Shown in pieces: positions 10,781-22,283 of a stretch of DNA of 64,000 nt; positions within the stretch are counted from its first letter, which is position 1; each line of letters starts with the position of its first letter. A model generated the notes under the pieces. That model saw only the letters and a list, made by a program, of their open reading frames with translations, had not been told where the DNA came from and did not search any database. Source of the stretch: Enchytraeus crypticus (taxonomy: Eukaryota; Annelida; Clitellata; Enchytraeida; Enchytraeidae). Made by a program: the position numbers and the translations under genes. The stretch lies in the NCBI GenBank assembly GCA_905160935.1, contig CAJHZI010000183.1, positions 253,001 through 317,000 of the forward strand. The letters run 5' to 3'.

Positions 10781-10809
10781 TTGCTTTAATTTGATTGTAT
10801 GAAAGTATA

Positions 10810-10815
10810 AATAAA
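10810..10815 (+). promoter_or_regulatory. Putative poly(A) signal of the DDR gene
   Basis: AATAAA lies 104 bp after the DDR stop codon, just beyond the tandem repeat. It is the first canonical signal downstream. Confidence 0.6.
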
Positions 10816-10857
10816 ATGGAACCTATGTGTTGGTAAAAGTTTAGTAAGGAAAAATCC

Positions 10858-10985
10858 TAGGATGATGGAAGGTTATTATTAAATCCGCGCCGGCTGCAAT
10901 TGATACGCAGTCAAAAGGCAACGATTACTAAAAACCATGAAGCGGAAGAAGGAAATGGGTCTTAAACAAGTATATGTGCTTCCTG
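10858..10985 (+). repeat. 5S-derived SINE, 5'-truncated copy (body only)
   Basis: It shares with 17970-18076 the segments GATGGAAGGTTATTATTAAA, AACGATTACTAAAAACCA, AAGGAAATGGGTCTTAAAC and GTGCTTCCTGACCCAGTGT. The 5S part is absent. It sits just after the DDR poly(A) signal. Confidence 0.75.
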
Positions 10986-12000
10986 ACCCAGTGTGCCGTT
11001 ATGTTATGTATATCATATATTTAAAAAACCACAATAAAAATAATTTTAATTCAAAATAATGTTCAATATAATGTTAATGTTAATAAATTTTATGACCGTC
11101 TCCTCATTAATGATAATGTCGGCACCGATGACAATTAAATAAAAAATCCTAATTTATATAATATTTAATTATATAATGGAACTATCTAAAATTCGTCGCT
11201 TTCACAACTTGATTTTAGACATTTGACCAAGTTGGTTTAAAAAATCTTGTTGTTGAAATTTATTTATAATAACTTATAATTTAAAATGTAAATCTGTTAA
11301 AGAATTGTAGCTGATTGCAGTGCTGGGTTACAGCAAACCCTTGATATTATCTTAGAGAATAAATTTTTTCAAGTTTGAGTTTATATATTGAATTAAATCA
11401 GTGTTTCTGTTTCTAGTTCAGCTGCTTTAATTGCGCATAAAATACATGTATATATAAGCCTAATGCATAAATGTCTAAATAATATTGAAATGCACATATC
11501 TTTTAATTTTAAAATAAATATAACTACAATTTCTAATCATAAATAATCGGACTGAATCTTGCTCTTCAGCGACTGAACATTTCAATTTACAGGTTCCCTC
11601 GAGCAATTGCTAAAGTTATAACTACATGTACTTTATTTCTGAATGCCTCGCTCGAACCTCAGGTCAAGTCTTCGGCTTCCGCACGATATGTTTTCTTCTA
11701 AGTTTGACTCGTGCTAACGATTATGTTAGAAAGATCGACGCATATCAGCATTATTGTTCAGTTTTTGACTATGAGACTTGAGTTGATGTAGTTTCGTAAA
11801 TGAAATATTTTTATTTAGATTTTGTATACAAATATCGAAAATATAACCTATGCGAAAGGACAGTATTGTCCACAATGTCCAGTGTATGTATTCTTGTATA
11901 TCCGTCAAGAGAATTGAGATTTTGTTTGCACACTGTTGTTGTTTTGTTTGAAAAACTGCATTTCTAGAGAAAAATATTAATAATTGTGAGAATATGATAT

Positions 12001-12310
12001 TTTACTCATTCGTTCTTTCGCTGTTTAGTTAATTCATTCATTCATTCATTTGTGATTTGGCTCATTTTTCTGTCTTTCATTTTTTCTTCCCTTCATTCAT
12101 TTATTCGTTATTCGCTCACTCGGTAACTATCCCTCAGACTCTTCAGTTTATCTGTCAATCAGTCAGTCATTTTATTTGTCTGTCAGTAAGTCAGGCAGTC
12201 AGAGTCAGTCAGACAGTCAGTCAGTCAGTCTCTGACACACTTACTCATTGATTCACTTACTCACTGACTCGTTCACTCACTCAATAACTCATTCAATAAA
12301 TAACTCAATA
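12001..12310. repeat. TCAT/TCAG tetranucleotide-rich tract
   Basis: Interleaved imperfect TCAT and CAGT tetranucleotide runs extend over about 300 bp in intergenic DNA between the DDR and acetyltransferase genes. Confidence 0.85.
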
Positions 12311-13075
12311 CAAAGTGAAACGTGAAAAATCAACAAAACTTGAAAATCCTATTATTAATAAACTCATTTTAAAAATAAAGTTGCGCTCTTAGCCAAAAAT
12401 TGTTTCTACATTATTAAAAACATGTAACAAAATGCAGCATAAGTATATAGCTAAATATCTATTAGTAAACTGATTGCTAAATATACATACAAATTATCAA
12501 ATAATAATAATCTATTGCAAGTAGATATACAAAAAGTAACTGCAAACATTTTATCAAGTAACTTCAACAAATATCAAGCAAATAAAAATAGCTATTTGCT
12601 CAAAATTTATTAATATGTCTTCATTACATATAAATCCTCAGCAATTGGTGTCCAAGTGCTTGTAAACCTTTAGATGGCACTATCCTACGTTGCTACTGAA
12701 TAGCACAATCTCATTACGCTATTACATGACGCTTTTGTACACTGCTACTACGTGACGTTATTATATATCGCTAATATATGCCGCTATTGTATCGCCCTAA
12801 TACACGTTCCTACTACAAGCTGTTAAATATGGTTCTACTACAAAGTGCTATTGCATGTTTGCTGAAACCTGTGACTACAAGATTGCTCTGTTACATGGGA
12901 CACTTATATACGGCGCAACGGTTAGAGTGTTCCCCTCGGAAGCAAGTAGCCCAGGTTCAAATTACAGGTCACGGGTAACCGGCAGCTTGTATTTTTTCTA
13001 CCACAGTTTTAAACTTAACTTTTTAGCTAATAGCTAACTTATACCTAACCCTAACCCATACCCTGAACCTAAAAA

Positions 13076-13150
13076 GTTACGCGAGCCGCAATCGAACCTA
13101 AGACTCAGGATCTAAAGTCTGACACCTTAGCCGCAGGACAACTGTAGTTT
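13076..13150 (-). tRNA. tRNA-Leu-like sequence (pseudogene or SINE head)
   Basis: On the minus strand a segment opens with TGCGGCTAAGGTGTCAGA (box A-like), has a putative anticodon loop CTTTAGA flanked by imperfect stems, and a box B GGTTCGATTGC. TAG in that loop would read Leu codons. The anticodon stem has a mismatch and the acceptor stem is poor, so a functional tRNA is doubtful. A second, plus-strand tRNA-like segment lies at about 12912-12975 (CGCAACGGTTAGAGTG, then GGTTCAAATTAC). Confidence 0.3.
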
Positions 13151-14362
13151 TCGATCAACTGTGGTTTAATGGAACGATTAATTAATGGATAATGCATGAA
13201 ATCTGTCTCTACGTGTTAACGTATTATGTTCTAGCCAATCATAAATTAAACCAAAATTGCTTTCTGTGGTAGAATAGAGATACACGCTAACCGGAACACA
13301 ACACGGGTGGCAGCAATTATTGCAACGCCAGTTAAACTACATACACCTACACTATAGACTGTTATGCTAAAAAGAGCATAAAGTACTACCGTAATTTGAG
13401 TAACGTTTCAAATTTTAGCTGATACGGACGAAATCACAGCTTGTTGCCCTTCAGAAACAAGTTCAAGTGAACAAACTATTACTATGCAACCGATATCTTG
13501 AAATACTGTACATCGCAATACTGAGAAAAACATATTACATGTATTAATACGTGTCTATCACTTCTAATTCATGATGTTTTAAATCTGTAAATCAATAATA
13601 TATTACATCAATAATTTATGTAACCAAATTAATATCGATAGCTGGTTGATTAAACCATTAAACAAGTTAACAACACCAGGTTAATAGTCAACTTATGTAA
13701 AAATCTTACAGTTCGAACGTTTAGCCCATAATTCTAATTCTCAGAATATCAAAGCAACGCTAATTCGTCAAATTTAAAATTTTAGGTCGTGCTTTTTAGC
13801 TACACGAATCTAATTAGTGTTAATAAAACATTAATGCACAATAGATTACATATAATAACATGTTCATGATAATATCTATCATTTCTAATAACATGTATTT
13901 AAACCATCAACTTCCCCGAGAAATGAACCCGCCTAAATTAAGAACTTTCAATCATTTTTAATTCTATTCAACTGACGCTTTAGGAACAGATCTAGATGTA
14001 AACTAAGAATATTATAACTGCGTTGTATAATATAATGTACAAATATTAAACACGATATGGTTCTTCAATATTCACGTTATGGTACCTATCATCTATACAC
14101 TCTACAGCAAAAATTGTATTCTGATAAATAGGAAATACAGTACAACTCTGGGTGAACAGCACTGCGTAAATAGCTTTAGAAGACTACCTAATTACATCAA
14201 CTATAGCAAATTACCGTTTATATCACACTAGGGATCGTATTTGTAACTCCATTCTATGGATAAAACGGGGTTCGTTAAACGATTGAGCGAAATCATCAGA
14301 AAAAAGGAATCCAGCACTGTGAAATATAAAAGATGATTTCTGTTGTTGTAGTCCACTTGGAT

Positions 14363-14510
14363 TCAGAATCCGCAGATGTCGATGGACGTGACGGCGAAGA
14401 CTCGACTGTTCGGAGGCTCCAGGAGTCCGTTCTTGTACATACGAACCATGTGAATGTCTTCCTTCAGCTGTAGATCTCTAACGAGCTTCACGGCTTCCTC
14501 GTGCGGAGAA
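14363..14510 (-). CDS. GNAT exon 4 and stop
   Basis: Acceptor TTTAACTAG/TTCTCC completes a Cys codon. The exon ends VRMYKNGLLEPPNSRVFAVT, SIDICGF and TGA (14363-14365 on the plus strand). Confidence 0.87.
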
Positions 14511-17500
14511 CTAGTTAAACACAATAAAGATACTGGTTGCAGTTACTCTAGAGCCTAATAAATAATAAAATATTAAATATTTATTATAAATGATTCAATT
14601 CAACACGAAAAACTAATGTACTATGCAGAATCGGCCGAAAGAGTCTAGACAAGTAGAAATTGGATGGAAGAATATGTTCAGCGACTTCTTACAAATTATA
14701 ATTAAGGCATACAACGTAAATACTGTGCACATAAGACTAAAGTCAATTATACTAAGTCCTTCGATCAACATCGGCTGCAAGCAGTGCAAGCAAGTCAGTG
14801 ACAGGGTGAGCACTGGATTTGAATCCTGCACCTACTGATCCACAGCTCGACTATTTGTCAACATGCTACCTTTTTTAAAACAAATAGATATTTTACCACA
14901 ATTCTGGGCGCATAATCAAAACTAAATAGCACGCTACCTGAAAGGTAGCACCAGATCATTTCGTTACCCCCATTGTACTGTTTTATACCCGGGTTGCTGA
15001 AGAATAGACCGACCGTAGACTGCACATTTCGTTAAAGGCGACTAATCACTCAGATCCAAACCAACGTCTGAACGGGCATTCGATTGGTGAGCGCCTAGGC
15101 ACATGCAATTGCTACAAAACGAATGGATAAGAGCTATTCGTATCCCGACCCTTGTTTAACTAGGATTCAAGAGAAGATTACGATGATGACGATGAGGTTC
15201 TTAAAAGAGCTGATTCGATGAAACGATTATTTTGATTTCTATGTACAATCTGCTTTCAAGCCCTGCGCTAAATGAAGAGTACTACAAAGGCAAACGAGTT
15301 GATCTACCCATGCATGGTGAGCCTGTAGTCCTTCCCCTCTTATTGAGTCATTTATCTGTAAAATGTGTTACGAGATGATTTACTACTTGCCTTTGAATTC
15401 TTCGTCTTCTAATACTTACTCTCGGCCTACGATGTATACAGCATACAAGAATGTTTTATTTAATTTAGGGGCCCGGACACAAAATGCGGTTAATTTGTTA
15501 ATCGACAACTACCGTATCGAAAGGTAGAACTAGCTCATACTCTACCAAACAGTCATCCAAACGTTCTGACCAATGATATCATCCGTTACAACGGACATCA
15601 GTCTTGCAGCTACTTCCTGGTTTTCAGCGTAAAGAGGACCAATAATATGGCTGCTCTCATCTTGACTAGCAGGTCTTCGACAAACGAATCCAATAATATC
15701 TCTTTGATTGCCACCACGTTTCACAGCGAGCATAGTTCGGCCGCCAGGGATTTGAACCCAGAGCTTCATCAGCCGACGTCTCTGAGTGCTACCAGGTGAG
15801 ACAAAACATTTATCGTCATAAGTCATCAGCTCGTCGAAGAGGGAATCCGAAAACTGCGCAAGAATATAAAACATGTTCAATATTTAAACCTATGATGATT
15901 AAAGGGAATATGAATAAATCTATACAATGTGATAAGTTACAAAAAATTAATACACGGTGGCAGTAATTATATCCAATCAGACTAAGTGCTATTACCATTG
16001 CTTTATCTATAGCCGACATAGAGACATAACCATTAAAGAGCTTCTTTTACAACGATCACCTACACACACGACCTCTCCCCCAACACAGCCACACACACGC
16101 ACACACACGCACACGCGTACACACATACAAGCGCATGCGCGTACACACACACACGCATTCACGCACACACGCATTCTTTAAAAAGTACACCCACACACGT
16201 ACACACACACACATACACACGCACGCACCTTGCATCCTTTAAAAAGTATACACACACACATACACATGCACACACACACACGTACACACATACACGCGCA
16301 TGCGCGTGCCCATCGCCCAGACACTCACAGTCGCGGTCGGTAAGACACATGACCGTAGATCAGTATGTGCGGATTCAAATCCTGGGCTCGCCCGTCACTG
16401 ACATCGCTTTCGAGTTAGGAAACTGACGACAACCTTAGCTTTATTTACTTTACTCATTCATGACAATCACATACGTCAGTCATTCATGACACATACGTCA
16501 CTAATTTATGACACTCACATACGTCACTAATTCATATCACGCACCAACATTCACAACATACATGTACACATAACACTTACAAAAAAAGTACGCACCCAAA
16601 ACGTAAGCATACTTATTTGTCACACACACACCGACAAAGACTGACAGAGAAGAGTATCCTCAGTGTAGCTTACCGGAATAATCTCTACTTCAGATGAAAT
16701 GTTGATCGCCTCTCTTTCCAGAACCTTCCCCGTGTAATGAACAACCTCAAACGCCTCGGTATAGCCTCTCTTCATATTCATTGGCTTCAGCTCTTCGTGA
16801 GCATCAATACAAATGATGCGATCACCTGAGCGATATTACACGAGATTCAAAAGTTATACTTGAATAAACTGACATTTTCTACCTATCTTCAGTTTTAATG
16901 ATCATAAAAAATTTGAAATATTTTTTTCTAATCATCATCATCATCTTCCCTGAGACCCCAGTTTAACTAGGGTCGGGATACGAATAGACTTGATCCATTC
17001 GTTAAGTTTTTGTAGCAATTTCTGGAGCCTAGGCGCTCACCAACCTAATGCTCGTTCCATCCATCCATCTAACATTATGAATAAATGAACTAAAAGGGGA
17101 TCTTGGACAAAATGCACAAACTTATGAAAGGGATCAAAGCCCTCCACCACATCTACACTTCTTCTTCTTCTTCAATTGATACAATTAATCTCTAGATTTC
17201 TATCAACCCATACTACTGATCAAACTTTTAATTCTGATCATTCATCACCAGTGCCAGTCCTGAAAATCTAGATTTCAGTATTGTACGAATATCTTGATTA
17301 TCAGACAAATAGAACTACTACCTACATACTCTCCCGCTACATCATCTCTGATCCGATGACCCAATCCCAGCTTCCTCTGCTCCGGCTCCACGTAGAAGAG
17401 TGATCCGTAGAGAATCCCATCACTCGCAGGAGTCCTGACTGCGGACGCCACGGGTCTATCCTCTAGGACACCGATGAAGGCCTGAAGGTCAGTGCCCAGA

Positions 17501-17655
17501 GCGTCGAATGCGACCTCAAGGTCGACCCCGGTGGCACAGACACCGCTATACCAGCCTATCACAGTCTTCGCCTCAGCCTTGGTCATGTGTCGCACCTGGA
17601 AGCCATCGGGATAGACCTTACAACATTCTCCTCTTACTATGGGCTTGGACTCCAT
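14363..17655 (-). CDS. YitH/HolE-type GNAT acetyltransferase (4 exons, complete)
   Basis: Exons in transcript order: 17322-17655, 16674-16825, 15546-15853, 14363-14510. All are GT/AG and phase-consistent, giving 313 residues. The N-terminal lobe is a GNAT fold: RHMTKAEAKTVIGWY, then a beta4 strand and acetyl-CoA loop EQRKLGLGHRIRDD (the RxxGxG motif), then CIDAHEELKPMNMKRGY. The C-terminal lobe begins YDDKCF...RRRLMKLWV and carries GFVCRR, IIGPLYAENQEVAARLM and the closing VRMYKNG...RVFAVTSIDI. That tail is typical of the second (Acetyltransf_18, YitH/HolE) domain in bacterial and invertebrate proteins. The likely activity is acetyl-CoA-dependent N-acetylation of an unknown small molecule or protein; substrate and location cannot be read from the sequence. 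The start is the first ATG after an in-frame TAA. The family is fairly sure. Confidence 0.88.
14982..15200 (+). repeat. Dispersed element family C (GNAT intron 3)
   Basis: CCCGGGTTGCTGAAGAATAG, ACTGCACATTTCGTTAAAGG, CAAACCAACGTCTGAACGG, GCATTCGATTGGTGAGCGCC and TTGTTTAACTAGGATTCAAG, closing in a GATGA tail. Confidence 0.75.
15546..15853 (-). CDS. GNAT exon 3
   Basis: Phase 0 to 2. Acceptor TTGCGCAG/TTTTCG. It opens the C-terminal lobe (FDELMTYDDKCFVSPG) and contains IIGPLYAENQ. Donor TTTG/GTAGAG. Confidence 0.85.
16060..16310. repeat. CA/CG-rich dinucleotide tract
   Basis: About 250 bp of imperfect (CA)n with CG interruptions in GNAT intron 2. The long apparent open frames over it are low-complexity artefacts. 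Confidence 0.9.
16328..16455 (+). repeat. tRNA-derived SINE, family A (in GNAT intron 2, antisense)
   Basis: Box A (GTCGCGGTCGGTAAGA), box B (GGATTCAAATCC) and the body GTCACTGACATCGCTTTCGAG followed by GGAAACTGACG. It is antisense to the acetyltransferase gene and follows a CA-rich microsatellite. Confidence 0.78.
16674..16825 (-). CDS. GNAT exon 2
   Basis: Phase 1 to 0, acceptor CGCTCAG/GTGATC, donor ATTCCG/GTAAGC. Encodes RIICIDAHEELKPMNMKRGY and the linker between the two lobes. Confidence 0.85.
16930..17057 (-). repeat. Dispersed element family C, 3' part (GNAT intron 1)
   Basis: The minus strand shows GAGCGCCTAGGCTCCAGAAA, CGAATGGATCAAGTCTATTC, CGACCCTAGTTAAACTGGGG and a GATGATGAT tail. 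Confidence 0.72.
17322..17655 (-). CDS. GNAT exon 1
   Basis: Encodes the start Met to the acetyl-CoA loop (VEPEQRKLGLGHRI). The in-frame TAA about 24 bp before the ATG supports the start. Donor GTAG/GTAGTAG, phase 1. Confidence 0.87.
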
Positions 17656-17837
17656 GTCTGTCTTGTTGGTTTCTTGATATTATCTTGATAGTTTAACTAG
17701 AATTAGTCCAATTCAGTTAAGAGAAATACTGTTGAAGATATGTTTAGTGCGTCCATTGAAACATTAGCCTTGCTCTTAATTAAATGGCTACCCTTTAGAA
17801 CAATATCTTCTTTATCATTCGTTGTTATGTGGGGGCA

Positions 17838-18076
17838 GGATTTAGCGCACTTGGTTTAGTTGCGCGTCAATAATCGACGTTAAGCTACATTGGCTTCGGT
17901 TAGTACTTTATGGGTGACCACCTTGGAAGCCCGAGTGTTGACAGCTTTGAAGGAAAATAATCACAGGGTCATGGAAGGTTATTCTTAAAATGGCAACGAA
18001 TACTAATAACCACGGAGAGGAAGGAGGAAATGGGCCTTAATCAGGCTTCTGTGCTTCCTGACCCAGTGTAAAACAG
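17838..18076 (+). repeat. 5S rRNA-derived SINE
   Basis: The 5' part reads AAGCTACATTGGCTTCGGTTAGTACTTTATGGGTGACCACCTTGGAAGCCCG with a few changes from the 3' half of 5S rRNA, whose pol III box A, intermediate element and box C carry AAGCTAAGCAG, GGTTAGTACTTGGATGGG and AGACCGCCTGGGAA. A non-5S body follows, ending ATGGGCCTTAATC...GTGCTTCCTGACCCAGTGT. A 5'-truncated copy with the same body lies at 10858-10985, which shows the fusion is a mobile element and not an isolated 5S pseudogene. Confidence 0.8.
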
Positions 18077-18083
18077 CTGATAA

Positions 18084-18215
18084 AGTAATGTTAACGTCAG
18101 TTTCCTCACTTGAAAGCGATGTCAGTGACGGGCAAGCTCAGGATTTTAACCCAGGACATATTAATCCGCGGTCGAATATCTTACCAACATCGCCATAGGC
18201 TCCAGTCAATGTTAC
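18084..18215 (-). repeat. tRNA-derived SINE, family A, minus-strand copy
   Basis: Read on the minus strand it shows GGCGATGTTGGTAAGATATT, a degraded box B and GTCACTGACATCGCTTTCAA followed by GAGGAAACTGACGTTAAC. It lies immediately after the 5S-derived SINE, so the two elements abut or are nested. Confidence 0.78.
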
Positions 18216-20155
18216 AGCAAATGTTACAGCAAATGTCCAGCCAATATGTGCCGTTATATTATATTAATATCCGTCAGCAAAATAAACTTACTAATTACTG
18301 ATTATATTAATTTAGTTGTCAGTAAATAAACCTAAGTTTTCAATAATTTTTTCAATATAATTTATTTCACACTTGATACTAGACAAAAAGCTCTTTATTA
18401 CTATTTTGTCGAGCTACATTATTTTACTTGTGATAAACAGTGTTAGCATAGCGAGTTTCAGTTTGGTGTTAACATGCTTGTGTTTGTGATAGTTTGTACT
18501 TGCAGATTAAAGAGCTTGAATCTAAAATAACGAAATCTTTTCTATATTCGCTAAGTGTCGGAAACGCAATTGTCATAATTTACTATACTCACTAATTACA
18601 AGTGAAACTAAAATACTGATTTTAAGTTTCAGGTTTACTAGATCCTACCATTAACGATATTTAAAAGCTGTAAACATTCTGCACAGTATCATGTATTTCA
18701 TTCGGTACACTATTAAAGCTCACTGACTCAAAACAACCATTAACCATAGGCCTATAGGCCTATGCTGTCACTGCGCAAGGCTACTAGAGACGTAGCGCAG
18801 GCGCATATATTAGAGGCCTAACTTTATGCCTGGCAGGCCTATATCAAAGACCATTATCTAGTGGCAACTGAGCGCCCATAGACATGTATATATTCTAATT
18901 TACAGATAGGGTTAGCTAATGATTTACGATATCAAACGTGATTATGCATGCGCGACATGTATTGATTTGAGATCGTTAATACATTCCTCATAGGTACATA
19001 TAGGTACTACTATTAGTGATATGCTTTACGACTCATCTGTGAGAGCAGCATATAAACGACAGCTCAATGAGCGGACTCATTTGAGCTGCTCACTGCTCTC
19101 ACTGCTCTCACTGCTCTCAAATGGTCCAGGCAATTGCTACAGTAACTGTGCTGAGTAGTGTCTAATGTTCACTGCTCTCAACTGGTTCGGGCACTTACTA
19201 CTGAACTGCTCTGTGTCTGTGTGGCCTACGTGACTTCTAGTAGTTTACAAAATACAAACGAGGAAGTCAGAAAAATCAATTATTACTATTAATCAATGTA
19301 TGGCTCCAAGGTCATCAGTCTTACCTATGTATCATCTCTGAAATGGCCTTGAATGAACAGAAATATTTATTTACTCAAACTAACTTAAATGTAGGTCTCT
19401 TAAATACAGGCCTACTTGCTAAGTATGGCTACATATTACATAATTACTTATAACGAAGAGTAAAATAGTATAGGCCTATTGGTGCACTATTGCTAAAAAT
19501 TGCTTGATACAGTACAATACGATTTGTCTGTTAGAGACAAATCGTCAGTTTGATGGTGGTAGATTTGCAGTTAGAAAAACAATTTGACGCGCTAACTAAT
19601 TATCAATTATAACTTTAAATGTAATTTTATTTAGCTTATTATTATTAAACTCTTTCTGTAAAGTAGTCTCGAAGACCGACTTCGACCTTGACACTTAACA
19701 TTCTTAACCTTGACAATTTTCCTGCTAGGTACTTGGTTCCACATTCGCATTCGGCGTCTAATTCGGCTTGGAAGTCGGTTGAATCTTGACCTTTTTCTCT
19801 AAATTTTTCTAAATTTTGAAAATTTCAATGTCCTCTATTGTGGGGTACTCCCGCTTTGGCCCGAATTGTAAATCTACGCCTCCTGATGAACCTCCTTCCA
19901 TATGTAAGCCTTCTGAAAGCCATATCTTCCACAAATTTTAGGTTTTTATTCCTAGGGCCCGTAACACGGACTAAGTCAAACCAAAAATAAGCATACCACG
20001 ATGTACACAAGATTATATAGTGGGTCAAATATGCTGATCTCATGGTTCAAAGGTCAGTAATAGTCGAGATATTTAGGACTAGGAAAAAACGGATAGCCTT
20101 ACATGCTGCATATGCTGCTTATACGACACAGTGCAGCATGTATCGAACAGAGCAG

Positions 20156-20198
20156 CATATTCTGCACTGTGTCGCATAACGACACAGTGCAGCATATG
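20156..20198. repeat. 18-bp inverted repeat with 5-nt loop
   Basis: ATATTCTGCACTGTGTCG, CATAA, CGACACAGTGCAGCATAT form a hairpin with one mismatch. A third copy of CGACACAGTGCAGCAT lies at about 20124-20139, and a TGTTATAAAACTGTGAACTA direct repeat follows at about 20202 and 20230. Confidence 0.8.
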
Positions 20199-21199
20199 TG
20201 TGTTATAAAACTGTGAACTAGAACATATTGTGTTATAAAACTGTGAACTAGAACTGCTCTCTGAGAGCAGCTCTTAGAGAGCACTGAGCTGTGAGTGAGA
20301 GCAGCTCAATTCAAAGAGCAGCACTTAGTGAGTCGAAAGAGCAGTGAGCGGCCAACTCTAACTACTATCATACCTACGTACTATCGTACCTACGTACTAC
20401 TATCATACTTACTATCATACCTGTGACACCTACGTATCACACACATCTGGCATCGTTTATTTACTTAAAAGGCAGTAATAAGCTATGTGTGCATTGTACG
20501 CAGCCTAGCTGTAAGCACTGATAAATGTATCGATTAGATCATTCTGCATTTTATTATATAATTAGAATTACGTACAGTGAATGTTAGATCCAATATTTCG
20601 TGTTAAATCGGCTTGAAACAATTACTATATCGGTCAAACTGCCTCTTACAGTAAGTATCTTATTTATCACTAACTGAACTTTCTGAATGCTAAAAATAAA
20701 TTCCATGTTCCAAGGATTAAAAGGAACATAGCAGAGGTTAAGTTAAACTTAATGCTTAACCAGGTTAAGCATTAAGTTCGTCTACACTACAACAGTATAG
20801 CTTAGCTTAAACCAAACAACCTACTGCTTCGTTATAGTCTTTAATTTCGTATCATTATGCCATTTTACTCTCATTTAACTGTTACTATGTATAGCCTTAA
20901 TTAAGCATACTCCGCACACGGCTATACTGGCATCGCTATCCCTACAATCTAGCGTCAACTGTATAATTCCTAATCAATTCATCTGCTGTCATGGATTGAG
21001 ACCACCGGGAGACTATCAGACAGGCGTGAGAAGTCGCCCATTCCACCCAGATCAGCTGCTGTCTTTAGAGCTCTAATGTCAACAACAGCAAGAACAGAGC
21101 TGCTGCTTTCAACGACTGTAATCGATCCCTCTAGCGGCTGCAGAAGCATTTCAGTTACGGGTTCAAGGCTCTAAGTCATGTCGCTATCAGTTGTTATCA

Positions 21200-21462
21200 G
21201 CTGAGTGAATGAATGAATGAATGAACAAATGAATAAATGAATGAATGAATGAACGAATGAATAAATGAATGAATGAATGAATGAGTGTACGAGTGTGTAA
21301 ATCAACGAGCGAATGAAATAATGAATGAATGAAATAATGAATGAATGAAATAATGAATGAAATAATGAATGAAATAATGAAATAATGAAATAATGAAATA
21401 ATGAAATAATGAAATAATGAAATAATGAATGAATGAATGAATGAATGAATGAATGAATGAAT
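21200..21462. repeat. ATGA tetranucleotide and TAATGAAA-type array
   Basis: About 260 bp of (ATGA)n with an internal block of AATAATGAA octamer-like units. The open frame across it is repeat-derived. Confidence 0.93.
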
Positions 21463-21663
21463 CATTTTATTGATTTGATTTGATTCATTTAGAAATTTTA
21501 ATTTACCAGCTGAAACATTCATTCAATTATAATCACTAGTAAAACTATTGTGACTCTCACATGAGCGCATTTTAATAGTAAGTCGTAATTAGCCTAAAGT
21601 TAAAGTTTTAAAAATTTAATTGAAATTGTAATTTCAATTAGATTTTTAATTAGAATTATCATC

Positions 21664-21800
21664 GCCGCTAGCTGGAGTCAGTGGCGATGTCGATAAGAAA
21701 TCTGACCAAGGATTAGTATTTGTAGGTTCAAATCCCGAGCTTTTCCATCGCTGATATCGCTTCGAGACATAAAACTGACATTAAGTTAACATCGGCTTTG
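21664..21800 (+). repeat. tRNA-derived SINE, family A, diverged copy
   Basis: CAGTGGCGATGTCGATAAGA, a box B (GGTTCAAATCCC) and the body GATATCGCTTCGAG...AACTGACATTAAG are visible. It is more diverged than the DDR intron copies. Confidence 0.72.
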
Positions 21801-22283
21801 TGGCTTTGTATCATTATCTAACAAAATAGACCTGCTTAGTTGTAAATTTGATAGTGGTAAGATTGATTCTTCAGAGATCTCCTTTCAACAGGGCAGTCTA
21901 ATTCTAAATTTATTTCTTGGACCTCTTAGGCACTCTCACTTGCACACCAGCATAAATCTTTATCATTATAAAGAACCACAAGCACATTTTGCTTTTGTTT
22001 TCGCTTCATAAACTGTACTCATGTCACCCATCTATTATAAAACTTACACAGTGCAATAGATCTTTGATGAATTTATTCTCACGATAGGACTCGTCTCCAA
22101 ATATTGTATGAACAAGTATGGCAGGTTGAAACTTTAAATGTCTGCAAATCTAGAAAAAATAAACAATGGATCAAGTTGCACTCGTTGCCACTCAGTGGCG
22201 GTTCTTGCAAATAGCTTAGACCACGAGGATGTAATGAAATCCAAATTCTCATCTTGCAATTTTTGCAAATATTATCATACTAT

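Larger units (their letters stand above)
10816..14362. other. Intergenic DNA between DDR and the acetyltransferase gene
   Basis: Both genes point toward each other, so this is a tail-to-tail interval. It holds the truncated 5S-SINE, the tetranucleotide tract, two tRNA-like segments near 12.9-13.15 kb and a short CCTAACCCTAACCC telomere-like motif near 13040-13055. No protein-coding exon is recognised. Confidence 0.6.

Noticed and set aside
13031..13060. CCTAACCCTAACCC motif resembling telomere repeats
   Set aside because: Only about two imperfect units are present in CTAAC-rich sequence, too short to call an interstitial telomere.
19825..20043. 72-codon minus-strand frame with a basic region
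   Set aside because: It is an isolated short frame in repeat-rich intergenic DNA with no recognised motif or exon context.
21187..21522. 111-codon minus-strand frame rich in Ile, His, Ser and Phe
   Set aside because: It is a translation of the ATGA/TAATGAA tetranucleotide array.
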